Of a DNA stretch of 64,000 nt, positions 35,447 through 44,976 are shown in pieces. Numbering within the stretch: position 1 is the first letter of the stretch; each line of letters starts with the position of its first letter. The notes beneath the pieces are model-generated. The model saw only the letters and a list, made by a program, of their open reading frames with translations, did not search any database and was not told the origin of the DNA. A program made the translations under genes and the position numbers. The DNA is from JAOUEA01 sp963825685 (GTDB taxonomy: Bacteria > Actinomycetota > UBA4738 > HRBIN12), in assembly GCA_963825685.1 (NCBI GenBank), contig CAWGUD010000041.1:31622-95621 (forward strand), written 5' to 3'.

Positions 35447-36792
35447 GTGACCGATCGCGCCGCCGAGCCGACGCCGCTGGGGACCGAGATGCCCGAGGGG
35501 GTGCGGTTCGTGGGACGCGAGGGCGTCGTCACGCCGAACTGGCTCGGCGACGACCACCCGGCCGATGCCGATCTCGATGCGTGCGTGGCGTGCGGCCTGT
35601 GCCTGCCGCACTGCCCCACCTACCGGCTCACCGGCGAGGAGACGGCGTCGCCGCGGGGGCGCATCGCGGCGATGCGGGCGGTCGCGGACGGCCTCGCCGA
35701 GGTCGACGACACGTTCGCGGCGTTCATGGATCGATGCCTCGTCTGTCGCGCGTGCGAGGACGTCTGCCCGTCGCACGTGCCGTTCGGCCGCATGATGGAA
35801 GCACGCGCGCACCGAGCTGGAGCCGCGCCGCAGCGCCGGCGCCCGGCTGGTGCGATGGCTCGGGCTCGACGTCGTGCTGCCGCATCCGTCGTTGATCAGG
35901 GCCGCCGCCGTGCTGCAGCCGATCGCCCGACCGCTGATGCCGCGCCGCATGCGAGCACTCGTGCCGCGCCGGACGGCGCCGCTGCGACGGCTGCCGGCGC
36001 TCACCGAACCACCGGCGGGCGTCGAGGTGCGCGGCACGGTCGCGCTGCTCGCGGGCTGCGTGCAGGACCGGTGGTTCCACGACGTGAACCTCGCCACGAT
36101 CCGGGTGCTCGCGCGCACGGGGTGGCGCGTGGCGGTGCCGCGGGACCAGCGGTGCTGCGGCGCCCTGCAGGCGCACAACGGGAGGCTCGAGACGGCACGC
36201 CGGCTCGCCCGCCGCAACGCGCGGGCGTTCTCGGGCGTCGATCACGTGATCGCGAACGCGGCCGGCTGCGGCGCGCACATGCAGACGTACGGCGAGCTCG
36301 CGGACGGCGCAGAGCTGCCCGTGCGCGACGTGATCGCGTTCCTGCACGACGAGGGCCTGGGCACGGTCGAGCTCGGGCCGGCCGGCGTCGAGCGCGTCGC
36401 CTACCACGATGCGTGTCACGCGCTGCGCGCGCAGGGGATCCACGCCCAGCCGCGGGCGCTGCTGGGCGCGATCCCGGACCTGCAGGTCGTCGAGATCCCC
36501 CAGGGCGACCGATGCTGCGGCGCCGCCGGCCTCTACAACGTCACGGAACCCGAGCTCGCCGAACGGCTCCAACGCGACAAGGCCGAGGCCGTCCGGTCGA
36601 CGGGGGCGCGGGTGATCGCGAGCGCGAACCCCGGCTGCACGATGCAGCTCCGTGCGGGTCTCGCGTCGCTCGGGGTCGACGCCCGCGTCGTGCATCCCGA
36701 TCGAGCTGCTCGACGTCGCGATCGAGGCCGGCCGACCCAGCGCCTTAGCGTCCGGCCCTGAACGACAGTCCGAGCCGCCGAAGGGCCGGTGA
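35447..36792 (+). CDS. glcF: Glycolate oxidase iron-sulfur subunit GlcF (two frameshifts)
   Basis: A ~447-residue GlcF/heterodisulfide-reductase-type protein. Two 4Fe-4S ferredoxin motifs are present, CVACGLCLPHCPTY and CLVCRACEDVCPSHVP, followed by two CCG domains (DQRCCGALQAHNG and GDRCCGAAGLYNV). It passes electrons from GlcDE to the chain. The frame changes near 35805 and near 36700; after the second the protein would end SEPPKGR at 36792, overlapping the convergent gene by 48 bp. The start is GTG 35447. It is separated from glcDE by the nos and tryptophan genes, so it may instead serve another FAD oxidase. Confidence 0.85.
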
Positions 36793-38157
36793 CACCGGCT
36801 CCGGGCCCAGCACACCTTCGAGCCATGCGGCGGCGAGTCCTCCGGTCGACCCGGCATCGCTCGCGGCCAGCGACCCCGCCGTCGCGGACCACGCTCCCGC
36901 GATCGACGCCCGGGCGATGACCCCGTCGACGTCGATGCCCGTCATCGGTTCCTCGCCCGCATCGGCCCCGGGGAGGATCATCACCGCGTTCACCACGGAT
37001 CGCTCGCCCCCGGGGTCGGAGGGCGAGTTCACGATGCCCCTGCCCTTGATCCACATCGCCGAGCTGCCGCCGCCGTCGAGGTTCACGGCCTCGACGGCTC
37101 CGAGGTCGAGGAAGGTGCGGGCGAACCGCCGCAGGGTCATGCCGACCGACCGTCGCGACCGGCCGTCGACGACGACGAGCAGCAGCCTGCCGTCGCTCGT
37201 GACCCCGATGCCCGTTCGTGGATTGCGCCGGCAGAACGACGACCTGCACCTCGGAGCAACGGACCTACCGTCGTCGACGAGCTGGGGCATGCCGCCGATC
37301 GTGTCGAGCACTCGCGGCCACCCGACCGACCACGAGAGGCGGACGCGATCGCCGGGTTGCATCGCCTCGATCGCGTCGGCCCCTTCCCCCCAGCGCCTCG
37401 ACGCGAGGACGACCCCCCGAGATCCCACCCGCCTGGGCGGGGAGACGCATCGGACGACGTCGACCGTGTAGCGCCTCGACACCCCTGCCTCGAGCGCGGC
37501 CCACCCCAACGGTCCGTCCGCATCGAGCCGCGCCGCGCACCCGCTGTCGGGAGGCCGGTGGATGCCTCCCCCGTACCGCGTGAACGCCGCGATCCCATCC
37601 TCAGCGGGACGATGTGAGTTCCACCCGGAGACCGGGAAGCCGACGTTCCCCGTCTCGAGCAGCCCGTCCACGACCGGATGTGGTGGACCGACGAACGCCG
37701 TGGTCTCGTCGTGGGCGACCGCGAAGCTCGTCCCGTTCTGCACGCCCCGGCCCATCAGGGTCCCGTCCATCAGGAACGGGTGGATCGGGTACCCCTCCAG
37801 GAGCCCGAAGTCCCCGTTGATCGCGATCAACGCACCGTGCGCCCGGCCGATCACGCTCGGCCGTGAGAACGAGCCCATCGTCGGGCCGCCGGCGCCGAGG
37901 TCGACGGTCGTCGCCTGCAGCGGATCGAGACGTACGACGTGCACGACCACCGGTCCCGTTCGGTCCGTGATGCGCTCGTAGGTGAGCCCGGCGCCGAGCC
38001 GCACGGGCGAGGAAGCGGGGCGCGACGCGGCGCGCGCCGGCACGACCGTCGTCACCGTGAGCACCGACGTCATCACGATCGCCGCCGCCGTACTCACGGC
38101 CGCACCTGCCCTCGAGGCTCCGCCCATGGTCCGGACATCGGAGCGCGGTGCCGTCAT
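36745..38157 (-). CDS. Exported phosphodiester-glycosidase-family protein (NAGPA-like)
   Basis: A 470-residue protein with an N-terminal signal segment (hydrophobic residues ~16-42, AAAIVMTSVLTVTTVVPARA) and a DUF2233/NAGPA domain. Diagnostic pieces are GALIAINGDFGL near residue 110, LLLVVVDGR and AVNLDGGGSSAMW near residue 370. Members uncover N-acetylglucosamine-1-phosphodiesters or act on cell-wall polymers. It is therefore likely secreted and acts at the envelope. The frame is intact over 1.4 kb. It is convergent with glcF. Confidence 0.85.
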   Translation of the reverse strand: MTAPRSDVRTMGGASRAGAAVSTAAAIVMTSVLTVTTVVPARAASRPASSPVRLGAGLTYERITDRTGPVVVHVVRLDPLQATTVDLGAGGPTMGSFSRPSVIGRAHGALIAINGDFGLLEGYPIHPFLMDGTLMGRGVQNGTSFAVAHDETTAFVGPPHPVVDGLLETGNVGFPVSGWNSHRPAEDGIAAFTRYGGGIHRPPDSGCAARLDADGPLGWAALEAGVSRRYTVDVVRCVSPPRRVGSRGVVLASRRWGEGADAIEAMQPGDRVRLSWSVGWPRVLDTIGGMPQLVDDGRSVAPRCRSSFCRRNPRTGIGVTSDGRLLLVVVDGRSRRSVGMTLRRFARTFLDLGAVEAVNLDGGGSSAMWIKGRGIVNSPSDPGGERSVVNAVMILPGADAGEEPMTGIDVDGVIARASIAGAWSATAGSLAASDAGSTGGLAAAWLEGVLGPEPVSPALRRLGLSFRAGR

Positions 38158-38196
38158 CCTGAAGCGGAGCGCGCGGCCCGCTGCTCCGGGCCATGC

Positions 38197-38225
38197 TTGA
38201 CCGGGCTGACCCGCGGCCCTAGCGT
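38197..38225 (+). promoter_or_regulatory. Sigma-70-type promoter for the RDD gene
   Basis: TTGACC (38197-38202), a 17-bp spacer and TAGCGT (38220-38225) form a good housekeeping promoter pointing to ATG 38271. The resulting leader is about 40 nt. Confidence 0.6.
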
Positions 38226-38270
38226 CGGGTCGCCCGTGGGGAGAACCCCCGCCGGACGAGGGACGAGCAC

Positions 38271-38819
38271 ATGCGATACATCGGGGTGGGAAGACGGTTC
38301 GTCGCCCTCCTCATCGACGGCCTGATCACCGGACTCGCGTGGGTGCCGTTCGCCGAAACGTCGTCCGTGGACGGAGTCTATTCCATCCGCTGGGAGGGCA
38401 TGGACTTCGTGATCCCCCTGGCGATCACCCTGGCCTACTTCGTGATCCTGGAAGGCGCGTTCGGGGCCACGATCGGGAAGGTCGTGCTCGGCATCAGGGT
38501 GCGGCGACCCGACGGTTCCCGCATCGGGTTCGGTCCTGCCGTGATCCGCAACCTGGCCCGGGTCGTCGACGCGTTCCCGTACGTGATCCCCTACCTGGTC
38601 GGGGGCATCGCCGTGAACCGATCGGACACGAAGCAACGGTTCGGCGATCGGTGGGGGAAGACCGTCGTGATCCTGGTGGGAACCGACGCGAACCTCACGG
38701 CCGAGCCCCCCGCGATGGCCGCGGCGCCCGACCCGTTCGGGCTGCCATCGCCGCCACCCGGTGCGCCGCCGGTCGACCCCGATGCGGGCACGCTTCCCCC
38801 GCCGCCCCGCGAGACGTAG
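38271..38819 (+). CDS. RDD-family membrane protein
   Basis: A 182-residue protein with three predicted membrane helices in an RDD domain: GRRFVALLIDGLITGLAW holds the R and D pair of the family name, then FVIPLAITLAYFVILEG and a third helix after AVIRNLARVVDAFPYV. The last ~50 residues are a Pro/Ala-rich cytosolic tail. The function of RDD proteins is largely unknown, though some act in ion tolerance. The frame is intact. It is convergent with the next gene, the stop codons abutting. Confidence 0.85.
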   Translation: MRYIGVGRRFVALLIDGLITGLAWVPFAETSSVDGVYSIRWEGMDFVIPLAITLAYFVILEGAFGATIGKVVLGIRVRRPDGSRIGFGPAVIRNLARVVDAFPYVIPYLVGGIAVNRSDTKQRFGDRWGKTVVILVGTDANLTAEPPAMAAAPDPFGLPSPPPGAPPVDPDAGTLPPPPRET

Positions 38820-39332
38820 CTACCAGCGAGGGTCGCGCGCGTCGAGCGCCTCACGCGCGGTGCACTCGGTGCCCACGCCGTAGAGCGGATCGTCGCGACC
38901 GACGACGAGCTTCAGGTAGAAGCACGCGTTGGGCCGCGCGCTCACAGCCGCCGCCCACGTGGTGGCGTCGGCGTACACGCTCACCTCGCCGAGCCCCGAT
39001 GAGGTCTCGTCGGGCCCGACCACGCGCAGCGCGCCGCCGTCGAGGCTCGCAGCATCGAGCGCCTCGGCATCGGCGCCGTCGAACGCGCCGGTCGCGTCGA
39101 GCACCGACCTGGCTTCGGTCTCTGCGGTCCGCAGGTCGTACTGCGCTCGACCGATCGTCTCGGCGATCGGGCGGTTCGCGAAGATCTCCACCATGAGGAT
39201 GGCGCTCGCCGCGACGATCGCGCCCAGCACGAGCCAGAACCCCCGGTTCGAGCGCCGCGGCTCGGCAGGCGAGTGCGGCGCGTCACCGATCTCCCGCTCG
39301 TAGGCTTCGATGATCTCGTCGTCGTCGCGCAT
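38820..39332 (-). CDS. Single-pass membrane protein of unknown function
   Basis: A 170-residue protein with an acidic cytosolic N-terminus (MRDDDEIIEAYEREIGD), one transmembrane helix at about residues 32-50 and an exported domain of ~115 residues. Two cysteines (ACFYLK and GTECTA) could form a disulfide. It is not recognised as a named family. A TAGGCT box is 11 nt upstream of the ATG. It follows the CoxE-like gene on the same strand after 42 bp, so may be co-expressed. The frame is intact. Confidence 0.65.
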   Translation of the reverse strand: MRDDDEIIEAYEREIGDAPHSPAEPRRSNRGFWLVLGAIVAASAILMVEIFANRPIAETIGRAQYDLRTAETEARSVLDATGAFDGADAEALDAASLDGGALRVVGPDETSSGLGEVSVYADATTWAAAVSARPNACFYLKLVVGRDDPLYGVGTECTAREALDARDPRW

Positions 39333-39374
39333 CGTCGTCCACCAGCCTAGCCGCCTCGAGGCGCAGGCCCCGGC

Positions 39375-40580
39375 TCAGCCGCCCAGGGTGGCGGCCAGAT
39401 GCTCGAGGCTCTCCAGGTTGTGCCCCGACAGGAACACATCGACGCTCGGCAGCGCCGCCGCCATGCCGCGGGCGAGCGGCTCGTACCGGGGCGAGCCCTT
39501 CAGCGGGTTCACCCAGATCACCCGGTGGGCCAGCCGACGCAGTCGCGCCATCTGGACCCGCAACAGCTCCGGGTCGCCGCGTTCGAGCCCGTCGGAGCAG
39601 AACACGACCACGGCGCCGCGCAGCGCGGCGCGTTGGCTCCAACCGTCGAGCAGCGTCTTCAGCGACTCGCCGATGCGCGTGCCTCCCTCCCAGTCCTCGA
39701 CCTGGCGCCCGATCTCGTGCAGGGCTCGATCGGGGTCCTTCGTGCGGAGCGTGCGCGTCACTCGCGTGAGCCTCGTGCCGAACACGAACGTCTCGACCCG
39801 CCTGCCTGCCGCCATCGCCGCGTAGGCGAACTGCATCAGCGCCCGCGAGTACGGCGCCATCGAGCCGCTGATGTCGAGGATCAGCACGAGCGGGCGGCGG
39901 CGCGCGGTCCGGCCCCGCCAGGCGCGGTCGAACGGCTCGCCCTGGGTGCGCAGGGACCGCCGCAACGTCCGTCGCAGGTCGAACCGCTCCCCTTTGGACG
40001 CAGGGCGGGTCCGGCGCGTGCGCTCGACCGGCACCCGCAGACGCAGCGACCGGATCAACGCCGCGACACGTTCCCGCTCCTCCTCGGTGAGCTCGCCGAA
40101 CGACTTCGACCGCAGCACCTCGGCGCCGCTCGCGACGATCCGGATCGACGACTCGTCCCCCGGCTCGACCTCCTCGTCGTCGTCGACGCCGTGCCACTCC
40201 GACGCCGCGGCGACCTGGACCTCGAGATCGTCGGGCTCCGGTCCCCAGTCGATCGCCTCATCGTCGCCCTCGGGCGGGGGCATGGGCAGGTTCAGCTCGA
40301 CGCGCAGGTCGTCGGCCGTCCGCAGCGACCGGTACCAATCATCGAACACCTCGTCGTAGGCGTCGAGGTCGTCGCGGCGCGCGATCATCGTCGTGCGGCC
40401 GGCCCAATAGAGCGAATCGCGGTCGGTGAGGCCGAGAGCCGCGACCGCCCGCACGAACGTCAGGATGCGCCCGGTGCCCACGGGCAGTCCGCGCGCCCGC
40501 AGGTCGCGACCGAGCACGATCAGCGGCGGGAGTGGGCCTCCTCCCCCGCCGGCGCCCGGGAACGTCGCTCGATCAACCAT
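39375..40580 (-). CDS. CoxE-like von Willebrand factor A domain protein
   Basis: A 401-residue protein of the CoxE/VWA-CoxE type. The VWA domain begins at PLVLILDISGSMAPYSR near residue 232, with the MIDAS DxSxS motif, and contains GGTRIGESL and VVFCSDGLERGD as the other MIDAS loops. The N-terminal half is helical and acidic. CoxE works with a MoxR-like AAA ATPase (CoxD) in maturing metalloenzyme active sites. It overlaps the upstream ATPase gene by 8 bp, so translation is coupled. The frame is intact. A Mo-hydroxylase operon lies 3.4 kb upstream. Confidence 0.88.
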   Translation of the reverse strand: MVDRATFPGAGGGGGPLPPLIVLGRDLRARGLPVGTGRILTFVRAVAALGLTDRDSLYWAGRTTMIARRDDLDAYDEVFDDWYRSLRTADDLRVELNLPMPPPEGDDEAIDWGPEPDDLEVQVAAASEWHGVDDDEEVEPGDESSIRIVASGAEVLRSKSFGELTEEERERVAALIRSLRLRVPVERTRRTRPASKGERFDLRRTLRRSLRTQGEPFDRAWRGRTARRRPLVLILDISGSMAPYSRALMQFAYAAMAAGRRVETFVFGTRLTRVTRTLRTKDPDRALHEIGRQVEDWEGGTRIGESLKTLLDGWSQRAALRGAVVVFCSDGLERGDPELLRVQMARLRRLAHRVIWVNPLKGSPRYEPLARGMAAALPSVDVFLSGHNLESLEHLAATLGG

Positions 40581-41455
40581 CCTCGCCGACGACCTCGGCG
40601 AGGCGTGCGGCCACGAGCTGTTGGTCCTCGTGATCCTTCACGACGGCGCCCAACGTGTCGGAGGCGAGCGGCTCGGTGAGCCCGTCGGCCCCGAGGAAGG
40701 CGAGCGCGTTCGCCCAGTCGATCGTCTCGGCCACACCGGGCAACTTCGCGAGGTCGAGCTCACGGAGCCGGGCGACCGCCTCGGCCACGTCGCGAGCGAG
40801 CGACTCGCTCACGTGCGGCGCCCGTGCCCGCACGATCGCGACCTCGCGGTCCAGGTGCGGGATGGTCGATCCAGTGGTACAGGCAGCGCCGCTTCAGCGC
40901 GTCGTGCAGCTCTCGCGTGCGGTTCGACGTGACCACCACGGCAGGCGGCGTCTCGGCGCCGCCATGCGCCCCACCTCGGGCACCGTGACCGCGAACTCGC
41001 TCAGGATCTCGAGCAGGAACGCCTCGAACTCGTCGTCGGCCCGGTCGAGCTCGTCGACCAGCAGCACCGCGCGGTCCCCGGCTCTGGATCGCCGCCAGCA
41101 ACGGCCGCTCGACCAGGAAGTCCTCGCCGAACAGGTCCTCGACGTGGGTGGCGGCGTCGGCGGCATCCATGGCGCGCACCGCGATCAGCTGGCGAGAGTA
41201 GTTCCACTCGTACAGGGCCTGCGAGGCGTCGATGCCCTCGTAGCACTGCAGGCGGATCAGGTCGCGCCCGAGCAGGTGCGACAGCGTCTTGGCGACCTCG
41301 GTCTTGCCGACGCCGGCCTCGCCCTCGAGCAGCAGCGGCTTGCCGAGCGAGAGCGACAGGTAGATCGCGGTCGCGAGCCCGCGGTCGGCCAGGTAGGAAT
41401 GCTCGCCCAGCGCAGTCTGCAGCTCGTCCACCGAATCGAACGGGAAGCCGGGCAT
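40573..41455 (-). CDS. MoxR/CoxD-like AAA ATPase (about three frameshifts)
   Basis: A ~294-residue MoxR-family AAA+ ATPase. Walker A is GEAGVGKTEVAKTL near residue 45, Walker B is VLLVDELDRADDEFEAFLLE, sensor 1 is VVVTSNRTRELHDALKRRC, all needing frame changes near 41085, 40965 and 40860 to join. The C-terminal lid ends VVKDHEDQQLVAARLAEVVG. It starts at ATG 41455, six nt after a TACCCT box (leaderless). Pairing with CoxE suggests a chaperone for metallocofactor insertion or other protein remodelling. Confidence 0.85.
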
Positions 41456-41493
41456 GCGCACAGGGTACCGGCGAGGCGAGGGCCGCGCAGCGC

Positions 41494-42393
41494 CTACAGG
41501 CCGATGCCTGAGCCGCCGGGCTGGGTCATGGCGCCGGCAACCGGCGGCACCTTGATGCCCTGCTCCGTGATGCGCGCCGTGATCCGCTCCCGCAGGAACC
41601 GCTCCGTCTCGAGTCGGTTCCCGGGCCGCGTCTGCGCGACGACACGGACGACCTGAGCGACGTCGGTGAGCTGCACGACGCCCAGCACCGAAGGTGCCTC
41701 CCGGAGCCACGACCGCAGCGGCTCCTCGTTCGCGAGCTCCGCCAGCAGGTCGTCCAACGCCTGCCGAACGCGGTCGGGGTCCTCGGAGAGCGCGACCCGG
41801 ACGTCGACGATCGCCCGTCCCCACCCGCGGGTCTTGTTGCTCGTCACCTGGATCGAGCCGTTCGGCACGATGCTCAGCGTGCCGTCGTACTGGCGCACCG
41901 AGGTGATCCGCAGCGTGAGCCCTTCGATCGTGCCGCTCACCGGACCCCCCTCGGTCTGCAGGTCGACCACGTCGCCGATGTCGAACTGACCCTCTAGCGC
42001 GATGAAGAGTCCGGCGAGCGTGTCCTTCACGAGCGTCTGCGCACCGAAGCCGAGCGCGACCCCGGCGATGCCGGCGCTGGCGAACAGCGGTCCGAGCGGC
42101 ACCCCGAACTCCGCGAGCAGGAAGAAGCCGATCGTGATCCAGATGATCACCTGCAGGGTCGCCGAGATGAGCCCGGCGATCGTGGCGAGGCGTCGTCGGC
42201 GCGGCCCCTCCATCGAGTCGTCGGCTTCCGCCTCCGCGCGGCGCTCGCAGCGCCGGACCCACGCACGGAGCAGCAGCGTCGCGATGAGCGCGAGCACCAC
42301 CGCGAGACCGAGCCTGATGCCGAAGTCGCGCCACCAGTCGGCCGAGTAGCGGGCGGCGTCGCCAGAAGCTTGGGCGAGAACCTGGGCGAGCAT
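41494..42393 (-). CDS. Small-conductance mechanosensitive channel (MscS family)
   Basis: A 299-residue channel with an N-terminal segment, two to three membrane helices (about residues 22-42, 75-95) and the pore helix/TM3 motif SAGIAGVALGFGAQTLVKD near residue 105, the hallmark glycine/alanine pattern of MscS. The cytosolic beta-domain follows (QFDIGDVVDL, NGSIQVTSN). It opens under membrane tension to release solutes during osmotic downshock. ATG 42393 (MLAQVLAQ) is chosen with TTGGAGTGGG upstream. The frame is intact. Confidence 0.9.
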   Translation of the reverse strand: MLAQVLAQASGDAARYSADWWRDFGIRLGLAVVLALIATLLLRAWVRRCERRAEAEADDSMEGPRRRRLATIAGLISATLQVIIWITIGFFLLAEFGVPLGPLFASAGIAGVALGFGAQTLVKDTLAGLFIALEGQFDIGDVVDLQTEGGPVSGTIEGLTLRITSVRQYDGTLSIVPNGSIQVTSNKTRGWGRAIVDVRVALSEDPDRVRQALDDLLAELANEEPLRSWLREAPSVLGVVQLTDVAQVVRVVAQTRPGNRLETERFLRERITARITEQGIKVPPVAGAMTQPGGSGIGL

Positions 42394-42458
42394 CGGCCCA
42401 CTCCAACAGACAGCGACCGGCAGCGTCAAAGCCGTCCGTCCGATCCGACGTGATCGCG

Positions 42459-43823
42459 CTAAACAGTCCGGTAGCGGGCCACCGCGAACCGGCCGTCGAT
42501 GCGATCGGCGGCCACCCCGTCGACGTCTCCGGCGACCACGATCCGACCGTCGGTCTGCAGCGCGACCGAGCTGGCCCACGACCCCACGATCTCGATCTGC
42601 TGACCGGGCTGGACGCCTCCGACACGGGTGCGCAGCTTTCCGTCATCGCCGAACGAGGTGTCCAGCATGCCGTCGGTGCGGTACCGCGCGAGCGCGAACG
42701 TCGCCTGGCGCCCCCAACCGAACCCCGCCACACCGACGGCCACGATCATCCCGTCGGCCTGGATCGCGAGATCGCTCGCGCTGTCGTCCCACCTCGTGAA
42801 GTTCGTGACGGCCGTGCCGTCGCCGCGGAACGACGGGTCCAGCGAACCATGCTCGTCGAAGCGAGCGAGGCCGAACCTGCTCGTGTACTCCGCGGCGCCG
42901 CCCGCGTCACCGGCGACCACGATCGCGCCGTCCGGTTGGATCGCGATGGCGCCGACGCTGTCGCCTCCCCCGTCGGTCCCCTCGGTGAACTCGGCGGCCG
43001 CGACGCCGTCGATCCCGAATCCCTGGTCGACATCCCCGTCCGACTCGTATCGGACCACGTCGATCCCGTCGAATCCTGTCAGGGTCCACGACTGTCCCCC
43101 GACGACGATCTTCCCGTCGGGCTGGATCGCGACCGCCGACGCCGCGGCGAGCGCACCGCCGAACCCGGTGGTCACGGTGCCGTCGCCGTGGAACGTCGGG
43201 TCGAGGGTGCCGCCCGGATCGAGTCGGGCGAGTGCGAAGTCATGGGCGGCGGACGTCGTCCCGACGATCACGATCTTCCCATCGGTCTGGATCGCCACGT
43301 CGTTCGCGACCTCGTGGCCGTCACCCGCGGCGACGTCGACGGTCACGGTGCCGGCGTCTCCGAAGCTGCGATCGAGCCCGCCGCCACGTCGGTAGCGCGC
43401 GGCCACGATCGCGTCCCACCCCGCCACCGTCGCGGTGCCGGCGACGACGATCTTGCCGTCGGACTGGATCGCGACCGCCGACGCAGCGTCTTCTCGCCTC
43501 GCGATGTTCGTGGTGACGACCCCCTCGTCGCCGAACCGGTCGTCGAGCCGCCCATCGGTGCGGTACCGCACGACGGCGACGGACCCGTACCCGCCGTGGG
43601 AGCTCACTCGGCCCACGACGACGATCTTCCCGTTCGCCTGGATCGCGACGTCGCCGACGTTCTCGTTCCACGGGGTGAGGTTCGTGATGACCGTGCCGTC
43701 GTGACGGAACGTGCGATCGAGGTCACCGGGCGCACCCTCGGCAGCGGTCGCCCACACCACGGCGGCGACGAGCGCCAGTATGAGGGTGGGTCGACCCCTT
43801 CGGCTTCGTGCCCGGGACGTCAT
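42459..43823 (-). CDS. Exported delta-60 repeat beta-propeller protein
   Basis: A ~454-residue secreted protein: signal peptide near residues 1-34 (GRPTLILALVAAVVWATAAEG), then seven copies of a ~60-residue delta-60 repeat, each with a core like VAIQSDGKIVVAG and a partner strand such as LARYRTDGMLDTSFGDDG. Seven repeats suggest a seven-bladed propeller. Such proteins are exported and of unknown function, possibly binding carbohydrate or protein ligands. ATG 43823 is preferred over 43865 because it places the basic n-region before the hydrophobic core. The frame is intact. Confidence 0.85.
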   Translation of the reverse strand: MTSRARSRRGRPTLILALVAAVVWATAAEGAPGDLDRTFRHDGTVITNLTPWNENVGDVAIQANGKIVVVGRVSSHGGYGSVAVVRYRTDGRLDDRFGDEGVVTTNIARREDAASAVAIQSDGKIVVAGTATVAGWDAIVAARYRRGGGLDRSFGDAGTVTVDVAAGDGHEVANDVAIQTDGKIVIVGTTSAAHDFALARLDPGGTLDPTFHGDGTVTTGFGGALAAASAVAIQPDGKIVVGGQSWTLTGFDGIDVVRYESDGDVDQGFGIDGVAAAEFTEGTDGGGDSVGAIAIQPDGAIVVAGDAGGAAEYTSRFGLARFDEHGSLDPSFRGDGTAVTNFTRWDDSASDLAIQADGMIVAVGVAGFGWGRQATFALARYRTDGMLDTSFGDDGKLRTRVGGVQPGQQIEIVGSWASSVALQTDGRIVVAGDVDGVAADRIDGRFAVARYRTV

Positions 43824-43921
43824 CACCGGCGCTCCTTCGCTCTGCCGCCATCGTGGCAGGTACACGGCCGGTGAGGAACGACGAAGGACCCGTGTGCGGA
43901 GAGCCGTTCGCCCGCGGTCGA

Positions 43922-44644
43922 TCAGCCCTTGCGGAGCACGAATGCGTAGGTCGGGCCGGCTCCCTCGATCACGTCGTCGAGCGTCCAGCCGGTGTTCTCG
44001 ATCAGTCGATCGAGCTCACGCACCGACGTGAAGAGGTAGTCGAACCACGGCGTCGCGAGCCGCTGGAAGCGCGCCCGGATCCTGACCTGACCACCCATGC
44101 GTCCCCGCCGCCGGTTCCATCGGTGATAGTCGATGTGCGCCGGGTCGGCCGTGTCGTACGGGTCCAGGGTGCTCGCGAGCACGACCGCGTCGCTCCCGGT
44201 CACGCCGGCGAACCGTCGAAGCAGCCAAGGAGCGTGACGAGCGTCGCGGAGCAAACCGGAGTTGTTGCCGAACATCACGATCGTGTCGAACGGCCCGTCG
44301 GCGCGGCGGACGCCAGACGCCGAGAGCAGCCGGACGTCGCGGACTCCCCGCTCCCTGGCCGTGCGGATCGCGCCGGGCGAGACATCGATGGAGACGACCT
44401 CGTGCCCACGAGGTTCCAGGTGGATCGCCACACGACCGGCACCGCACCCGACGTCCAGCACCCGCCCTCGCACCCGTCGCATCGCCGCTCGCTCGTGTGA
44501 CGACCAGCGCCGGTACGGTGCGACGTAGTCGTAGGAATCGAGATCCACCAATCCGTCGTCGCGTTCGATCACCAGTCGGGCGTCGTCGCCCTTCCAGCGT
44601 GCGTGCATCGCGGCGCCGAAGGCGTCCTCGGCCTCGGGGATCAC
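43922..44644 (-). CDS. Class I SAM-dependent methyltransferase
   Basis: A 240-residue methyltransferase with the AdoMet motif I VLDVGCGAGRVAIHLEPRG near residue 62, the acidic motif II in VVSIDVSPGAI and IVMFGNNSGLL as post-motif region. The substrate is unknown. The start is a GTG with GAAGGGGG upstream, five bp after the ABM-domain gene of the Mo-hydroxylase operon, so it may be the last gene of that operon. The frame is intact. Confidence 0.85.
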   Translation of the reverse strand: MIPEAEDAFGAAMHARWKGDDARLVIERDDGLVDLDSYDYVAPYRRWSSHERAAMRRVRGRVLDVGCGAGRVAIHLEPRGHEVVSIDVSPGAIRTARERGVRDVRLLSASGVRRADGPFDTIVMFGNNSGLLRDARHAPWLLRRFAGVTGSDAVVLASTLDPYDTADPAHIDYHRWNRRRGRMGGQVRIRARFQRLATPWFDYLFTSVRELDRLIENTGWTLDDVIEGAGPTYAFVLRKG

Positions 44645-44649
44645 CGTGC

Positions 44650-44976
44650 TCAGCCCCCTTCGAACGCCTCGAACGACCCGATGTGCACCTCTCGCTGCGG
44701 GTCAGGTCGTCGTTCGCCGCGTCCAGTCTTTCGTACGCCTCTCGGTGCTCGGTGAGGAAGCGTTCGTAGTCCTCCCTCGAGGACCAGCGATCGATGGTGA
44801 GGTAGTGACCATGTCGCCCGGCCTCGAGGAACAGTTCCGTCCCGAGGTAGCCCACGCCACGCGTGAAGAGCCTCGCCCAGGCGCCGGAAGAGCCGTACGC
44901 CTGCTCGAACGCCTCGGCCCGCTCGGGGTCGACCTCGTACCGCCAGATCGTCGCGAACCCAGCGCTCGTCGTTACG
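44650..44976 (-). CDS. ABM-domain (antibiotic biosynthesis monooxygenase-type) protein (frameshifted)
   Basis: A ~105-residue ferredoxin-like-fold protein: WRYEVDPERAEAFEQAYG at the N-terminus, LFTRGVGYLGTELFLEAGRHGHYLTIDRWSSREDYERFL in the middle and EVHIGSFEAFEGG at the end, the pattern of the ABM/DUF4188-like family. Parts lie in different frames, with changes near 44850-44870 and 44690. No clear ATG or GTG is present: GAGGAGG is followed seven bases later by GTA at 44976, overlapping the TAA of the preceding gene. It is probably an accessory of the Mo-hydroxylase operon, but that is inferred from position. Confidence 0.65.
   Translation of the reverse strand, partial: RNDERWVRDDLAVRGRPRAGRGVRAGVRLFRRLGEALHAWRGLPRDGTVPRGRATWSLPHHRSLVLEGGLRTLPHRAPRGVRKTGRGERRPDPQREVHIGSFEAFEGG

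Noticed and set aside
37137..37617. Several overlapping open frames around 37.3 kb
   Set aside because: All are shadows of the intact exported phosphodiester-glycosidase-like gene.
42459..43865. Delta-60 repeats considered as a DNA repeat array or CRISPR
   Set aside because: The repeats are protein-level, about 60 codons apart, and diverged in DNA; there are no short direct repeats with spacers.
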